A stretch of 64,000 bases of DNA from Heterohyrax brucei (GCA_028571685.1 CM053146.1:115853431-115917430), one strand, 5' to 3'. Counted from the stretch's first letter, positions 33,951 through 46,845 are shown. Made by a program: numbers and translations. The notes: generated from the letters alone by a model not told the origin.

Positions 33951-34883
33951 GTAAGTTCTGTGTCTGCTGGCCAGTTTATAGATTTGTACTTCAGCACAAT
34001 TCATGGTTGCTTTACCTTTACTTTTCTGTTTATTTGTGTTTATGTAAATATGTATGTTTATATGCATTTTATGTAGGAATTCACATATTCTATACTACCC
34101 TCAAAACTGCGATTACTGTGAAATGCTTGTGAAGGGATGTCTTTTGTCTCCTTTTCTCAAAGCAATATACATAAAATCTATTGGACTGCCCAGAAAGGCA
34201 TGAGACAGCTGTTTATTTTTCCCAATGCAAATAAAGGCAGAGATCACTGGGGGCTTAAATATAACTAACTATACCAGATCACTTTCTGGAAATAGTCCTA
34301 ATTCTGTTATGGTCAGCCCATGAAGAAAGGTTACTGTCAAACTGGAAATAGATTTTAAAGGTAGCTTTAGTTTTTCTTTAAAGTTACTTGTTAAGAATTA
34401 TATATGTGCATTTAATTTCTCTTAGATTTAGATTCTTTGAAGTTTAGATTTTGGGCACTTAATAATTACAGATGTTGCTGTCTGTTTTCTGTGTCACAGA
34501 ATTCAGAGATGTATATATTTTTGTTAGAGTTGAAATACTGTCAGTTTGGAACTTCCAGTGCGCTACCAGCCTGTATATGACTTTTAGTGTATTGCAGATG
34601 GATGTCATGAATTTACTTTTTTTACTGAGCAAAGTGTAGTAAGTAGATGGCATCCAAGTTAGGCTATGCTGAGGTATCAATAGACAAGAGAGAAGGGTGC
34701 TGCCCACTTGTAACAATTCCAAAAGAACTCTTACTGAAAGAGCGTAAGTTGCAGAGACATTTTTCTATTTTTGTGAAGAAAGAGAAGAGAAATAGTAAAC
34801 TGCCAGACCATCTTATGTTCCACAAGGAATGATGAATTACACCTAGTATCAAAAAAAAATTTTCTGACAGATCATCTAACCTG

Positions 34884-35047
34884 ATAAAAACTAAACCCAT
34901 TACTGTCCAGTCAACTCCGACTCATGGTGACTATACCGGACAGGGTGGAACTGCCACATCGAGTTTCCAGGGAGCATCTGGAAGATTTGAACTGCAGACC
35001 TTTTGGTTAGCAACTGTAGCACTTAACCACTACACCACCAGGGTTTC
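34884..35047 (-). mobile_element. AfroSINE
   Basis: ATAAAAACTAAACCCATTAC to ACACCACCAGGGTTTCG. First SINE beyond the promoter. Confidence 0.92.
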
Positions 35048-35290
35048 GTTTCTAACTCACTGGGAGTGAATTGGGGATATTTGTGTCTTGTATACTCACT
35101 ATACTGTTTAATTTCTCTTATTTAAAATTTATTACAAAGCATTTAGAAATCACTGATGGCTTTATGCAGAACTGTCTGGCCTTTGAGCTTCTAAATTTAG
35201 AAATTCCCAAAACTTTAAAGTGAGTTCAAGAGAATGTTAGCATCAGCTATGTGTATGTTGACCCTATCTTTGTCATCTAAACTTGAGGTA

Positions 35291-35427
35291 CTAAAACCCT
35301 TTGCCGCTGAGTCGATTCTGACTCATAGCGAACTTAAAGGACAGAGTAGAACTGCTCCACAGGGTTTCCAAGGAGTGGCTGCAGGTGGATTTGAACAGCT
35401 CTTAATCAGTGTGGCACTAAGGCTTCA
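35291..35427 (-). mobile_element. AfroSINE, partly deleted
   Basis: TAAAACCCTTTGCCGCTGAG to GTGGCACTAAGGCTTC, missing the GGTTAGCAGC segment. A second SINE tail (AAACCCATTGCCATGAAG) follows at 35428-35480 without a head. Confidence 0.85.
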
Positions 35428-36509
35428 AAAAAAAACACAAACCCATTGCCATGAAGTCAGTTCTAACTTGTGACTGCCAAATAGTACCTGAATACTCTGG
35501 GTTTTGTTTTGTGTTTTCTTCCCTGTCTCTTTGAAGGGAAAAAACTGAAGTACCAATATAACTAATTTTTTATCTCCAATACTTCATTTGTGAAGTTGTT
35601 TCTTTCCTAGTAGACTTGAAAATTATGCTTTTTTTTTACAATGTGTCCTTCCTAATATATATGATTTTATAGCTATGCTTTGGCTTTCTTAAAAAATTAA
35701 GCTGCATTTGTTTGAAGCTGGCTGCAGTATTTTTTAATGCAGTCCATTTTGTGACCAAGGAAACTTGTTTGCCTGATGTCTATCAGGGAATAGGGCCATG
35801 ATGTTAGAGCTTCAGTGTTTTTATAGAGCTACGTGTACACAGTAATAAAATCATGATGTTTATCTCCCAGCTGAGTTGCATAGTCTAGACTTTGAGAATT
35901 ATAATTCAGCCAAGAAAGAAATTCCACTAACTTTGCAATATCAGTGAATTTGATTGGTCAGTGTTCATTTCAGTGATCACTGAACTCATTACAGATGCTA
36001 TGGCTTTATAATCCTAGCAGCTACAAATGTTAACAAAACTACTGGCATCATTTAAGGGACTCCTTTTTTGGCCCCAAATTTCCCATTCCTCAAACTTGGC
36101 TAACTTTATTGAGTACCTAATATATCTTCGTAACTTTGTTGGAAGCTATTATGCATGTGCTCTTATTTACTTCTTACAAGAAGTCCAAAGAGTTTTTCTT
36201 CTTTTTTCCTTTTTAATACTGTTGGGACAATTGAGGCAGCCAAAAATTGTCTTCACTTTCAAGGAATGCAGGTCTTTTTGATTCTAAAGCTTGCAGTAGG
36301 ATCCCATATCTTCCTTCTGTTCTGTAGTTTTTTTGAGGTGCCTTCCTGTAACTGTGTGTCTCTTGCAAAAAACAAAACTTGAGTCAGCCCCAGTTGGAGC
36401 CCTCTTAATTTGTCAGTGGCAACTAGGGACTTATTTTGCCTTTGTGAACCTAATACCTAAATCGGTCTGTTGCTTTCAGCAATGTACAAAATGAACAAAT
36501 ACCACATCT

Positions 36510-37046
36510 GAGAATCAATTCCGCAACCTTAATTGTTTTAAGGGCTACATACCTCGTTGCTGAGTATCACATGGTAACCTTCCAAGTACTTCGCTTGGGA
36601 AGCTATGTACCAATGTCAGCACCTAGTTCACCCTTCAAAGCAATTTTGGAACTCTTTCTGGAATGGCCATTGTGCACGGTGTCAAGGTGGCAAGTTCACA
36701 AACTTAATTATATAGCTTTCTATCAAGAATGTTTAGCCAGTAAACAAATGAACTGTATTGGAAACCCTCTCTACTCACCTGCTCTGGCCCCGAATGACTT
36801 TTCTCTTTATTCAAAGATAAAGACATTTTGATGATATTCAGGACAAGGGTAACAGAATGACAGCTCTGATGGGCATTCCAGAAAAAGAGCTCCAAAATTG
36901 CTTTGAAGCGTGAACTAGGCACTGGCGTTGGTGCGCAGCTTCCCAAGGGGAGACTACTTGGAAGGTGACCATAGTGATATTCAACAATGAGGTATGTAGC
37001 ACTTTTTCTAGGATGAGTTCTTGAATTTAATTGCCAGACCTTGTAA
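36510..37046 (+). mobile_element. Palindromic mariner derivative, copy 1
   Basis: Two inverted arms (36543-36670 and 36871-36998) are reverse complements of each other and both correspond to the 3' end of a mariner transposase gene. The right arm reads GIPEKELQNCFEA in protein. The central ~200 bp holds a mariner-like ALAPNDFSLYSKIK motif. The right end has GATGAGTTC and GCCAGACCTTGTA terminal sequence. Stops and frame breaks make it non-coding. Confidence 0.85.
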
Positions 37047-37660
37047 ATAGATTTTCCAGTTGAAATACACTGTGATTGAGAGACTTCGTCCTGATTCTGC
37101 AAATGAACAGTAAAGCAGTAGCAATATTTGAAGTGTAGCATATGGTTGTAAGATCATGCTGTCTTTTTAAAGCTCTAGTCAGTCGGAGCCAACTCAGTGG
37201 CACTTGGCTGGAGTCAGTCAATGACTTCATGACCTCCTGCAGCCTATATGCCCAACTTTTACCTTCGTGCTGTTTGAGGTAGCCATTTCTTTTATTTATT
37301 CTGTTTTTATGCCTTACTTTCACAGGTAGCTATTTGGCCTTTGGTTGAAACAGGGATCACTAAGTCTTTATAATATTTTTACTGTCAATTCACACTCTGT
37401 AACTGATTTGATGACTTTAGTTTTGTAAAACTGATCACTTTGTTGTGATTATTATGTAGTAAATTATTAAGACAATACCACCTATATCCATAAAGTCTCA
37501 TTCATAGATTGTATGGATTTAAAGTAAAAGGTTTATTCATGTTTAATATGTTAGGTGTTGTCTTTAAGCAATAAAGCCATTCCCTCATTGGTAAATGTTT
37601 GCTGACAAAATTACCCTTTGTTCAAAGAACACTAACAGCAGGCGTAGTTACATAAACCAA

Positions 37661-37858
37661 GAAAACCTAAACCAAACCCACAGCTGCTAAGTCAACTCCA
37701 GCTCATAGTAACCCTGTAGGATAGCATAGGACTGCCCCATAGGTTTTCCAGAACTGTAAATCTTTACAGAAGCCGACTGCCACCAACTGGTGGGTTTGAA
37801 CCTCCGGACCTTGCAGTTAGCAGCTGAATACTTAACCATTGCAACGCCCAGCGCTCCT
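37661..37858 (-). mobile_element. AfroSINE, long variant
   Basis: AAAACCTAAACCAAACCCAC with long block ACTGTAAATCTTTACAGAAG. First of five reverse copies to 38763. Confidence 0.9.
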
Positions 37859-37963
37859 TGTTGAGGGGAAAAAGGGTAAATAAGAACCTTCACTACCCTT
37901 ACAAATGTTTTTCGTACGATTCTGACAGGTAGACTTGACAATTTTATGAAGAGTCCCTAAAAA

Positions 37964-38132
37964 ATCAAAACCAAACACATCAAGTCTATTCCTACTTGTA
38001 ACAAGCCCATGTGTTTCAGAGCAGAACTGAGCTCCATAGCATTTTCTGGCTGCAGTCTTCAAGATGCAGGTCACTAGACCTTTCTTTCTCAGTGCTGCTG
38101 AATGGGATCAAGCCTCCACCTTTTGGTCAATA
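37964..38132 (-). mobile_element. AfroSINE, long variant, diverged
   Basis: AAAATCAAAACCAAACACAT, middle TTCTGGCTGCAGTCTTCAAG, end CCTCCACCTTTTGGTCAAT. The head is lost. Confidence 0.75.
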
Positions 38133-38138
38133 AACTGG

Positions 38139-38340
38139 GAAAACCAAACCCACTGCAATCACATTGATTCCAACTCATAGTGACCCTTTGGAACCCTGTA
38201 GGGTTTTCAAGACTGTAAATCTTTATAGAAGCAGACTCGGTCTTTCTCAGGTGGAGAGGCTGGTGAGTTGAATCCACAGACATTTCAGCTAGCAGTCAGG
38301 CATTTAACCCCTGAGCAAATTATTGGTACTACCAGGATTC
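38139..38340 (-). mobile_element. AfroSINE, long variant
   Basis: GAAAACCAAACCCACTGCAA, AAGACTGTAAATCTTTATAG, end TACTACCAGGATTC. Confidence 0.9.
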
Positions 38341-38341
38341 T

Positions 38342-38517
38342 GAAACAAAAAAGAAAACAACACAAACCTCCTGCTGTTGAGTCGATTCCAACTCAGAGAC
38401 CCTATAGACAGAGTAGAACTTCCCCATAGAGTTTCCAGAGAATGACTGGTGGATTTGAACTGCCAACCTTTTGGTTAGCAGCTGTAGCCCTTAACTACTA
38501 TGACACTAGGGTTTCCA
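38342..38517 (-). mobile_element. AfroSINE
   Basis: A-rich tail AAACAAAAAAGAAAACAACA immediately abuts the previous copy. Ends ACACTAGGGTTTCC. Confidence 0.92.
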
Positions 38518-38608
38518 GGGACCCCAAAGAATGTAAGAACACCCAAAGAGGTAATATGGGGTGTGTAACCTAAGTGTTTTGAAAATCACATGATTATGAT
38601 GGCCTGTT

Positions 38609-38763
38609 TAAAACAAAAATAAAAGCCATTGCCGTTAAGTAGATTCTGATTCATGGTGACCCTAGTAGAACTGCCCCATGTGGTTTCCAGGGAGTGCCTA
38701 GGGGATTTGAAATGCTGACCTTTTGATTAGCAGCTGTAGCCCTTAACCACTATAGTACCAAGG
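38609..38763 (-). mobile_element. AfroSINE
   Basis: AAAACAAAAATAAAAGCCAT to ATAGTACCAAGGC, with a small deletion in the GACCCTAGTAGAACTG region. Confidence 0.9.
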
Positions 38764-39294
38764 CATAGGCGCAGATTCTTTTCATTTAAAAAATTTTTTA
38801 TTTGGAAACATTTGTTGTTAATTTTTCCACCTAAAACAAAGATTTGGGGTTTACTGTGGGTATTGTACCTGTTCTGAGACAGACATTGCATTTGGCAGAC
38901 CTCTACATCATAACTTTAGATGGAGCATGAAATTTCTGTTATATAGATTGAACTACAGTCAAAACACATATAAGCATTGTTCAGGTTATCTCCAAACTCC
39001 AGCACTTAACCCAGGGGCACTTAGACCAGGAAACGATTTGATGCCATGCTGGAAACCATGAAAGTCTGAGGTTTTTCGTTTTAGTTGGCCAGAGGGATTA
39101 TATCCTTCAGGAACCATATGGTCAGTGGCAGCAGCAAGACATGTGCCTGTGCCACTGCTTGTAATAGGCAAAGAGGGTGACATTGTAACCTAGGATATAA
39201 GTATCCAAGAGGATTGTTGAATTTACACCTGACCTTCCACAAAGCAAAGCCGCCTCCAATGGAATTCTTTGTTTCCTGTAACTTTTCCATTTAT

Positions 39295-39855
39295 TTATTT
39301 ATCATTTACTTATTTATTGTGCCTGAGTGAAAGTGTACAATCCAATATAAGTTTGCATGCCTGCTTATGTGTAGCTCCCACTGCTCTCCCTGCCCGGTGA
39401 CAGCACACTCCTCCTATCTATTCTATACATGTCACATCCTCCTAAAAATCTCCTGTCCCCTCCTCTTCAGCCTCTCCCCACCTCCAGTAAAAGGCCAGCA
39501 GGATGATATCCTATAGATGCATAGAACCGTAAAGTACACACAAGATATGGTCACTCTGTGTCATCAAGTCTAATCCATTTCTGTCAGAAGAGCTGACCTC
39601 AGTAATGATTTATTGACAGGGGCAGCATCAGGACCAGGGGCCATGCTCCCAGGGGAACCCTGAGGCCCCGGGACCATCGGTTGTGGTCTTCCAGTGGAGT
39701 TCCCAGGGTGTGCCCCTTTTTATTCTCATGTTGCCAGTAACACTCAACTTTGTCAGCCTCATCATGGCTATCACTGGTGGTGGCTGGGCACCATCTGGTT
39801 CCGCCGGTCACATGTCGATGCAGTCACCCACTCATGTGGGTCTCTCTCTTTCTCT
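39295..39855 (-). mobile_element. L1 3' UTR fragment
   Basis: Reverse elephant-type L1 3' UTR beginning with a TATT-rich tail and CCTGAGTGAAAGTGTACAAT, through GCCATGCTCCCAGGGGAACC and ATCACTGGTGGTGGCTGGGC. 5'-truncated. Confidence 0.85.
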
Positions 39856-40229
39856 GGAAGTCATTTTAAGCAATGATTAGTAAAAGGAAACACCCAAAGG
39901 GGTATTAAGATGGATTTGGGGACGAGTTATGGATAATAGTCAACCTTTTCTACAACTTATAGTGAAAAAACTGTGTCCCAAAAAAGGTGCTTAGCTGAAA
40001 CACTGTAGTAAAAGGGAAATCCACACAGCCCAAGAATGATAAGCAGACGTGAACACACAGATGACACATTCTGTGACGTTCCTGGTTGAACAAGCTTTTG
40101 TAACCCCAGCTGGGATTTTAATGTCTATTTCAGTGGGAAAATAACCAGTTCTAAACAAATTTACAGTGATGTTCTCAAACACAGCCTGTTAATAAGTTTG
40201 TGACTTCTTGTACTGTAACTTCCTTACCA

Positions 40230-40795
40230 TGTGGTTGTTATATATGAGGACTGCCAGTGAAGTTTGTGAACTCATCCTAGAAAAAATGCTACATACCTCA
40301 TTGCTGAGTATCATATGATCACCTTCAAAGTACTCCCCTTGGGAAGCTATGCAGTGATGCCAGTGCCTGGTCTACCCTTCAAAGCAATTCTGGAACTCTT
40401 TTTCTGTAATGGCCACCAGAACTGTTGTCATAATAACCTAGATGTTGTGAATGTCATCGAAATATATTCCTTTCAATATTTTTTTTATCTTCAGGTAAAG
40501 AAAAAAGTTATTGGGGGGCAGAGCAGATGAGTAGGGAGGATGTTCCAATACAGTTACTCGTTTACCGGCTGAAAAGTCCCTCACAGACAACTATACAGTT
40601 AAGTTCCTGAACTTGTCACCATGCACAATGGCTGTTCCAGGAGTTCCAAAATTGCTTTGAAGGGTGGACTAGGCACTGATGTTGGTGCATAACTTCCCAA
40701 GGGGAGTACTTCGAAGGTGACTGTAGTGATATTCAGCAATGAGGTATGTAGCACTTAAAACAGTTAAATTCACGGACTTAAATGTTGGACCTCAT
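40230..40795 (-). mobile_element. Palindromic mariner derivative, copy 2 (opposite orientation)
   Basis: Arms at 40289-40425 and 40626-40752. The central block is a mariner transposase piece read on the minus strand, opposite to copies 1 and 3, so the whole element is inverted rather than rearranged. End sequences GTTTGTGAACTCATCCTAG (left) and ACGGACTTAAATGTTGGACC (right). Confidence 0.85.
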
Positions 40796-41050
40796 AGATT
40801 GCCAGAATCCAAATAGAGTGGGAAAATAAGGGCAGGGTGGGGGCACACTCTTATTATAAATAAAATAAGTGATTATTAACACAGTTCAGACAGCTTGATT
40901 TAAATTCAGGTTGGGATGATTATCAAAGATATAAGATGGTAAAGGTAGTCACCAGGAAGGAAGACCTCAGTCAGTAAATGAAAGTTGTACTGTTTACTTT
41001 AACTCTGTATATACACTGACATTTTTTTAAGCTTATCTGGATGATATATG

Positions 41051-41208
41051 GAAACCCTGGTGGCATAGTGATTAAGTGCTACGTCTGCTAACCAAAAGGT
41101 TAGCAGTTCAGATCTACCAGTTGCTCCTTGGAAATTCTGGAGCAGTTCTACTCTGTCCTTTGCTATGAATCAGAATCGACTCGATGGCAGTGGGTTTGGT
41201 TTTGGTTT
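41051..41208 (+). mobile_element. AfroSINE with clear target-site duplication
   Basis: GAAACCCTGGTGGCATAGTG to GTGGGTTTGGTTTTGGTTT, between direct repeats GGATGATATATG (41039-41050 and 41209-41220). Confidence 0.95.
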
Positions 41209-41574
41209 GGATGATATATGATCTTAGTATGGATGTTTATTTATAAATAAAACCAGGAAGAGAAAAAGTAGGGGAGAGAAGCAGTTTAGATTCTACTAAA
41301 AATTATCATACCTCACCCTTCTCTGGGGCTGATGGTGTTCTGTGCCTCACATATCAAACCGTGACTATTCCTGTTTTGAGGACTCTTTAGGTCTGCTTAG
41401 ATGTTGTGCTATCCCCAAAGCCTTCTGAGACCAACCTGGGTCTATAGTAGAGACAAACCTGAGTCTATAGTATCCTTTGTCTTACTTTAATGGCTTCAAT
41501 TATGTTGTTTTCTAGTTCTTTCCACGTGTGTTCATTTTATGTGAAAGGGGCTGTAGTGGTGAACTAGTCAGTCT

Positions 41575-41795
41575 CAGGAGTTGAGGCCATCTGGCTTAAA
41601 GAGTTAGTTTCACCCTCTCCTTCCTGTGTGACTCTGGGCAAACTACTACATCCTAACTTTCCGTTAGTTTTCTCACTTTTAAAAATAGGAATAGCACTAG
41701 TACCTACCTTATTGGAGTATTGAGAGGATTAAATGACATAATGCATATAAGGCACAAAGCAGGATCCCCAGTATATAGTAAGTGCTGAGTCAAGG
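41575..41795 (+). mobile_element. MIR
   Basis: CCTGTGTGACTCTGGGCAAA, GTTTTCTCACTTTTAAAAAT, GAGAGGATTAAATGACATAA, CAGTATATAGTAAGTGCTGA. A nearly complete core and 3' end. Confidence 0.85.
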
Positions 41796-42348
41796 TCAGC
41801 TGCTGGGTTTAGTTGCTTGCCAGCAAACACTTTACCAAGTAGATCCACTCAAGGTCAGAGAGGACTCGGGTTGGGTTTGGCTTTTAAACGTGACCACAGC
41901 ATCTTCAGTCACAGCTGAATTCAACACAGGGAAAGGTGAAATAACAAGACTCTTGACTATGGAATACCAAATATATTAATGATGAAGTAGTATGTTGTTT
42001 TTTGTTTGTCTTTTCAATAGTATCAGAATACCCAGGAAACTCGCAGTCTGTAAGGAAGAATTTAAGTTTTAGCTGGGATTTTGGGTGTTCTTCAGACTCA
42101 GTCAGGGTCTTAAAAATGGGGTTAAGTTATAAAATGGAGTACAGAAAGAGTAGGGGCAGAATACACCAGACAGAGAGAAAAGACTTTTCAGACAATGAGA
42201 CATGAAAAGGATTGTGAAATATCTTCAAAAGGGGTCATTTCACTAAGGGAATAGTTGTTTGACACTTTTGTAATATTTGCAGCTGTTTTACAGGGCAGGA
42301 ACTAGTTGGTTGTTTGAAAATGTTAGCCAAGTGTTTTAAGGGATTAAC

Positions 42349-42697
42349 CAAACCTGTTGCCCTTGATTCTGACTCTGACGGCCCCATGTGTTTCCAAGTA
42401 GCACCGAGCCCCGTAGAGTTTTCAATGGCTGTAATCTTATAGCATGGTCCCTGGGGTGCAATAGCTTCTTCTTGGCTACTAACCTGAAGGCAGTTCGAGC
42501 CTACGTTTGGTGCCACTGGAAGAAAGGCCTGATGATCTGCTACCTTAAAGACTGCAGGCCAGAACAATTCTCTGGAGCATTACAGCTCTATAGCAGAGGT
42601 AGATCACCAGACTGTTTTCCCACAGCATGGCTGGTGGATTCAAACTACTAACCTCTTGGTTAATGGCCAAACATAAACTGCACCATCCAGGGGCTTC
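42349..42697 (-). mobile_element. AfroSINE, long variant, interrupted
   Basis: The tail part (ACCAAACCTGTTGCCCTTGA) and head part (GGCTGGTGGATTCAAACTAC ... CATCCAGGGGCTTC) are separated by extra sequence around 42440-42600 that I do not recognise. Confidence 0.65.
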
Positions 42698-42990
42698 TGT
42701 ACAGTGTTAGGTAGTAGACGAAGTGCAGGCTTTAGGTCGGAAAGTTATGTTTGAACTTTCAGTTAAAGCACAATAAAATATTATTTTTTTAAAAAAGTTG
42801 TATTTTAATCACAGAGCTAGTAATTATTTACTAGCTGTACAAATTTGGGCAAGTTTCCTAGCTTCTCTAACCTTAATGTCTTCATTCTTAACACAGAGAT
42901 AATAATATCATTGCTTGAGTAAGTGACATACAGGACCTCATGTAGTCTATTGTCTGACACATAATAGATCCTCCATAACTTATTTTCTAT
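42698..42990 (+). mobile_element. MIR with small internal insertion
   Basis: GGTCGGAAAGTTATGTTTGA and, after a ~45-bp TTAAAGCACAATAAAATATT plus T/A-rich piece resembling an L1 3' tip, TTTGGGCAAGTTTCCTAGCT and TAATGTCTTCATTCTTAAC. Confidence 0.6.
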
Positions 42991-43884
42991 TCTTGTTACT
43001 GCATAGAAAATGTGTGGAATTGAAGTAGAACTTGCATTAGAAAGCTGGGAAAAGTTTAGGGCCTTGTTCTAGAGTTGTTTTCTTAAGTATTGAATAATAA
43101 TTGTCAAATGAATACCATGTTTACATATTTATTATTTGCTCATATGATTTATGTGAGGTTTCCCTTCTTAAGAAACATTATTAGTGCTCTTTGGTACATG
43201 AAGGTTTATTACTGAACTTTATGTATTTTCACAGTAAGAGCAGGCTCCGCCACCATAAAGCCACAAGCACATATTCACTCAGTCACATGCCACACTGAGA
43301 GGCATTTCCATAGCACTTGGCTCTGAAAGAAAATGATTATAGAGGTCTTCTGGTTGCAGGTGCTAGGTGACAACAGTAAAAGTGATGTCACCTCAACCCT
43401 TCGCATAATGTGTTTGAAACTTGAGAAATCAATTTGGCAGTTTATGCCCTACTAAAAAGAGTAGAGTTGGATTATAATAGAAAATATCAGAATTCAGTGT
43501 GGTCTGCGTAACTATTAGTTCATGGAACAGTTATCTTCAGTTGCATGTTTGCATATTTTCATGATGGCTCAAGATGAAAAATTGGAAACCTACTGCAGTA
43601 TAGGCCTGAAATTTATTAAACAGTGAATTCCCATCGATTCCTGTCCTCACTGGCTTTGAAGTCTGGGTGTAAGATAAAAGTTTGCATTGACCTGGCTTAA
43701 GATGGTAAGAATGGTGGACTGAAAGAATTCAAGACTACTTGGTGTGAAAATATTGTTTCTATTTTCCAACTGCAGGCAAAACTAAACAGGTCTATGTCAG
43801 ATTTCCTGTCTGGTGAGAACTAGAGTTATTTCATCAAATTGCGGTTTGCAGAAAAAGACTAGTTGGTCCATCCAGTTTAGATGG

Positions 43885-44073
43885 TTATTGTTGGGTTCTG
43901 TTGAGTTGATTCCTCCTCACATGACCCCATGTGACAGGGTAGAACTGTACCATAGGGTTTTCTTGGCTGTAACCTTTATAGAAGCAGATTGCCAGGTCTT
44001 TTCTCCATCAGAGTCATTGAGAGGGAAGTTTCAAGTTGCCAAACTTTTGGTTAGCAGCTGACCACTGAACCAT
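43885..44073 (-). mobile_element. AfroSINE, long variant
   Basis: GGGTTCTGTTGAGTTGATTC, CTTGGCTGTAACCTTTATAG, TTTTGGTTAGCAGCTGACCA. Confidence 0.85.
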
Positions 44074-45279
44074 ACTTTAAATGATTGGACCTCAGAGGTG
44101 TGAAGGAACCAGAGGAGATTCATAAAACCATTGTGTGATCAAAAAAATGAAAGAAAACCTGAAAATGCTGACTTGTCACCATGGAACAATAAACAAAACA
44201 GGTTGTAATTAAAGTCAATGAAATCATGAAGGAAGTAGATCTGCTGACCATTGCAATAACTGTTTACAAAGAAGTGAAGGGCAATGTTTGAATTTCAAGT
44301 ATTCAAAACTAAAGTAGTTATTTTTTCCACACAGCAAGTTTCGGCCATATAGAACTTGTTATTTCAAAAAAATTGCCATAGATGGAATTTGTTTCAAAGA
44401 TAAATTTTGGTTTGAGGAAATTTGGACTAAGTCTTTCAGTCTTTCGTCAATTAGTGAAGTATCTGTTGGGTGCTTGTTGGATATGGGCTCTTGTTAAGTT
44501 CTTTGAGGACTTAAAAGGAAATGTAATGTGCAGTCCTTGAGCTGGGGATGGGTGGGTGGGGTGCACCATCAGCCCGGCTGCAAGGTTAACAATATCCAGG
44601 AAGCACTGTGAGAACCAGCAGGAGCTCATGGTAGGCAGTGAAAGGAACGGAAAGCGAAGGCTGCCTTGGGTTGTTGAGGCAGCTACCTAACATGACCTTT
44701 GAAATCCAAGGCCTGACTCAGCATCTGAGTGACCATGGACTGCTCTCATAACTCAGCCTCATTCATTCCTTCTGAAAACTGATGTGAGTGCCCATGTAGG
44801 TTAAATAAATTTTGTGAACATTTCTAGCACGTCAAAGACACTAGGTCAGTGTTTGCTGACTGTAAATGGAGAGCATTGTTCTTTCTCTGGGGCAAAGAGA
44901 ATGGCCTGAGGAAAAGCAGGAGTGAGTAAATTGTCTCTGCAGTACAACAGGTCTGTGCTTGGAAATACTGGAAAATAAACAAGTAGGTTAGGGCCCAATT
45001 AAGTGAATTTGGGGCAAGCTAAAAAAAAAGTTAGAATAAATGTTTTAGGTAGTAAAGAACGATTATTTGTACTTAAGCAAAAAGGACTCTACTGTTTAAT
45101 TAGTGAAGAAGTATCTTTGAATTCTTTATACTGTACCTTGCACCTTGGCAAAGATATTGAGGAAGCAGTAGCCTCTGTCTTCAGGTAGCTTCTGTCTGGC
45201 AAGAGAAAATAAATTATTGTCTTAGGGATGTTTATTTTTATACAGATCCTACTTTAAAAAATAAAAACTCTACAAAGAC

Positions 45280-45375
45280 AAGGGTTTTGCCTCTTTAGTT
45301 CAGTGAGCATCTGTAATAGTGCCTGGCACAAAATATGCATTAATAAATATTTGTTGAGTGAATGAATATTTGAGA
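45280..45375 (+). mobile_element. L2 3' end
   Basis: TAGTGCCTGGCACAAAATAT and AATAAATATTTGTTGAGTGA are the classic L2 terminus. Confidence 0.75.
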
Positions 45376-45576
45376 TTTTGAGTTCTTGAGAAGTGCAGTC
45401 CCTTTGAGGCAATTATATAATTGAGAATAAACAGCTTTTAAATGGGTTAAAGGGAAAGATTCTGAGAAAGCAAGTGTGGGCTCTCTATCAGATTCACTAG
45501 GAGTCCAAAATGATTAGTAAAATATCTGTATGATTGTAATTACATTGGTAACCATCAAGCATTCTATCCCAGTTGT

Positions 45577-45760
45577 GCAAACCAGTTGCCATGGAGCCAG
45601 TTCTGACTTGTGGTGATCCCATGTGTGTTAGAGCGGACCTGTGGTTCCTAAGATTTTCAGTAGCTGATTTTTCTGTAGTAGACTACCAGGATTTTCTTTC
45701 AAGGACTCAAACCTCCAGTCTTTTGGTTAGCAGCCAATTGTGTTAACCGTGTGTACCTCT
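45577..45760 (-). mobile_element. AfroSINE, long variant
   Basis: AAACCAGTTGCCATGGAGCC to GTTAGCAGCCAATTGTGTTA. The head is diverged. Confidence 0.85.
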
Positions 45761-46797
45761 AACAGTCTGGGAGTCATAGTAAGTATTCTACTTTTTCTTT
45801 TTAGTTTTTTTTTAATTTTCATATTTGTTGTTAAAAATACTTGGTTGTATTTTTTAATGACTGCCAAATGAAAACCTCTATAGATCGAAATGTGAAGTGA
45901 ATATAAGAGAATCACAAATGAAACATAGAAGAGGAAAAGCATAGGGTTCTCATTATTTGTTTTGTGTGGACACTAATATATTTGAACAAATGTCTTCCAG
46001 AATTCCCTTTCCACATTTTTTAGAAAATGATCAATTATACTGTCTGCTCTTCTAGGTAAGTTGGCAGCTGTTAACTGACCAATATTGTTCCCTGAACTTT
46101 GCTGTCACCATAAATGGTCCTAGACAAGACAACAGAAAAGTTGTAATAACTACCTTCATCATACAGATTTCCTTTGAATCAGAGAGGGAAAGAAATAAAA
46201 AAAAAGGAGTCAATATTGACTAACTGGAAAGGACTAAGTAAATACTTACGTAGTCATAAATTATTTAATTTCTCAGGTTATTACCACAATGCCTAAATGT
46301 TTTATGTGTATGAAACAAGAGCAGTTAAAGCAACTTAATATCAGCAAAATTTATACTTCAAATGGGGAAATGATAGATTATCTCAGTTTTGGGTAATATA
46401 CACAGATGCTTCCTGTTGCCCTCTCTGAAATTATGTTAATATTGACCTCAGAGGAGGCTGGTAAGCCTGTCTGAAGCTAGATGGTGAGCACGATGCTTCT
46501 CTTTACCCAGCAAGGAAGAGAATTGTGAGCCAAAATGTCTGAGTATTAAAGGCTGAGTACTTCATACATTATCATTGGTGATAGAATGAATTGTCGTTCA
46601 ATACATACATGTCCATTGCTCTGAAATGAAGAATAGAAAAAAGTGTAGGAAAATACAGACTCATGATACCATTCTTACAAAGTTCATGTTAATTGTCAAT
46701 ATAGGTCTATTATGACTTTTTTTTTCTCTGTTAGAAGGGAGTTTCCGTTTTCTCTAACTCAAACCGTTAGCCAAGTTTAAGAGAGTATATTAAAACT

Positions 46798-46845
46798 GTA
46801 CCAAACTGGTTGCCATGGAATGGATTTCAGTTCATGGCGGATGGT
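46798..46845 (-). mobile_element. AfroSINE tail fragment
   Basis: ACCAAACTGGTTGCCATGGA plus TTTCAGTTCATGGCGG only. The rest is absent. Confidence 0.55.

Noticed and set aside
37165..37210. Possible AfroSINE tail (AGTCGGAGCCAACTCAGTGG)
   Set aside because: Only about 25 bp fit and no head or middle block is present, so it was not listed as an element.
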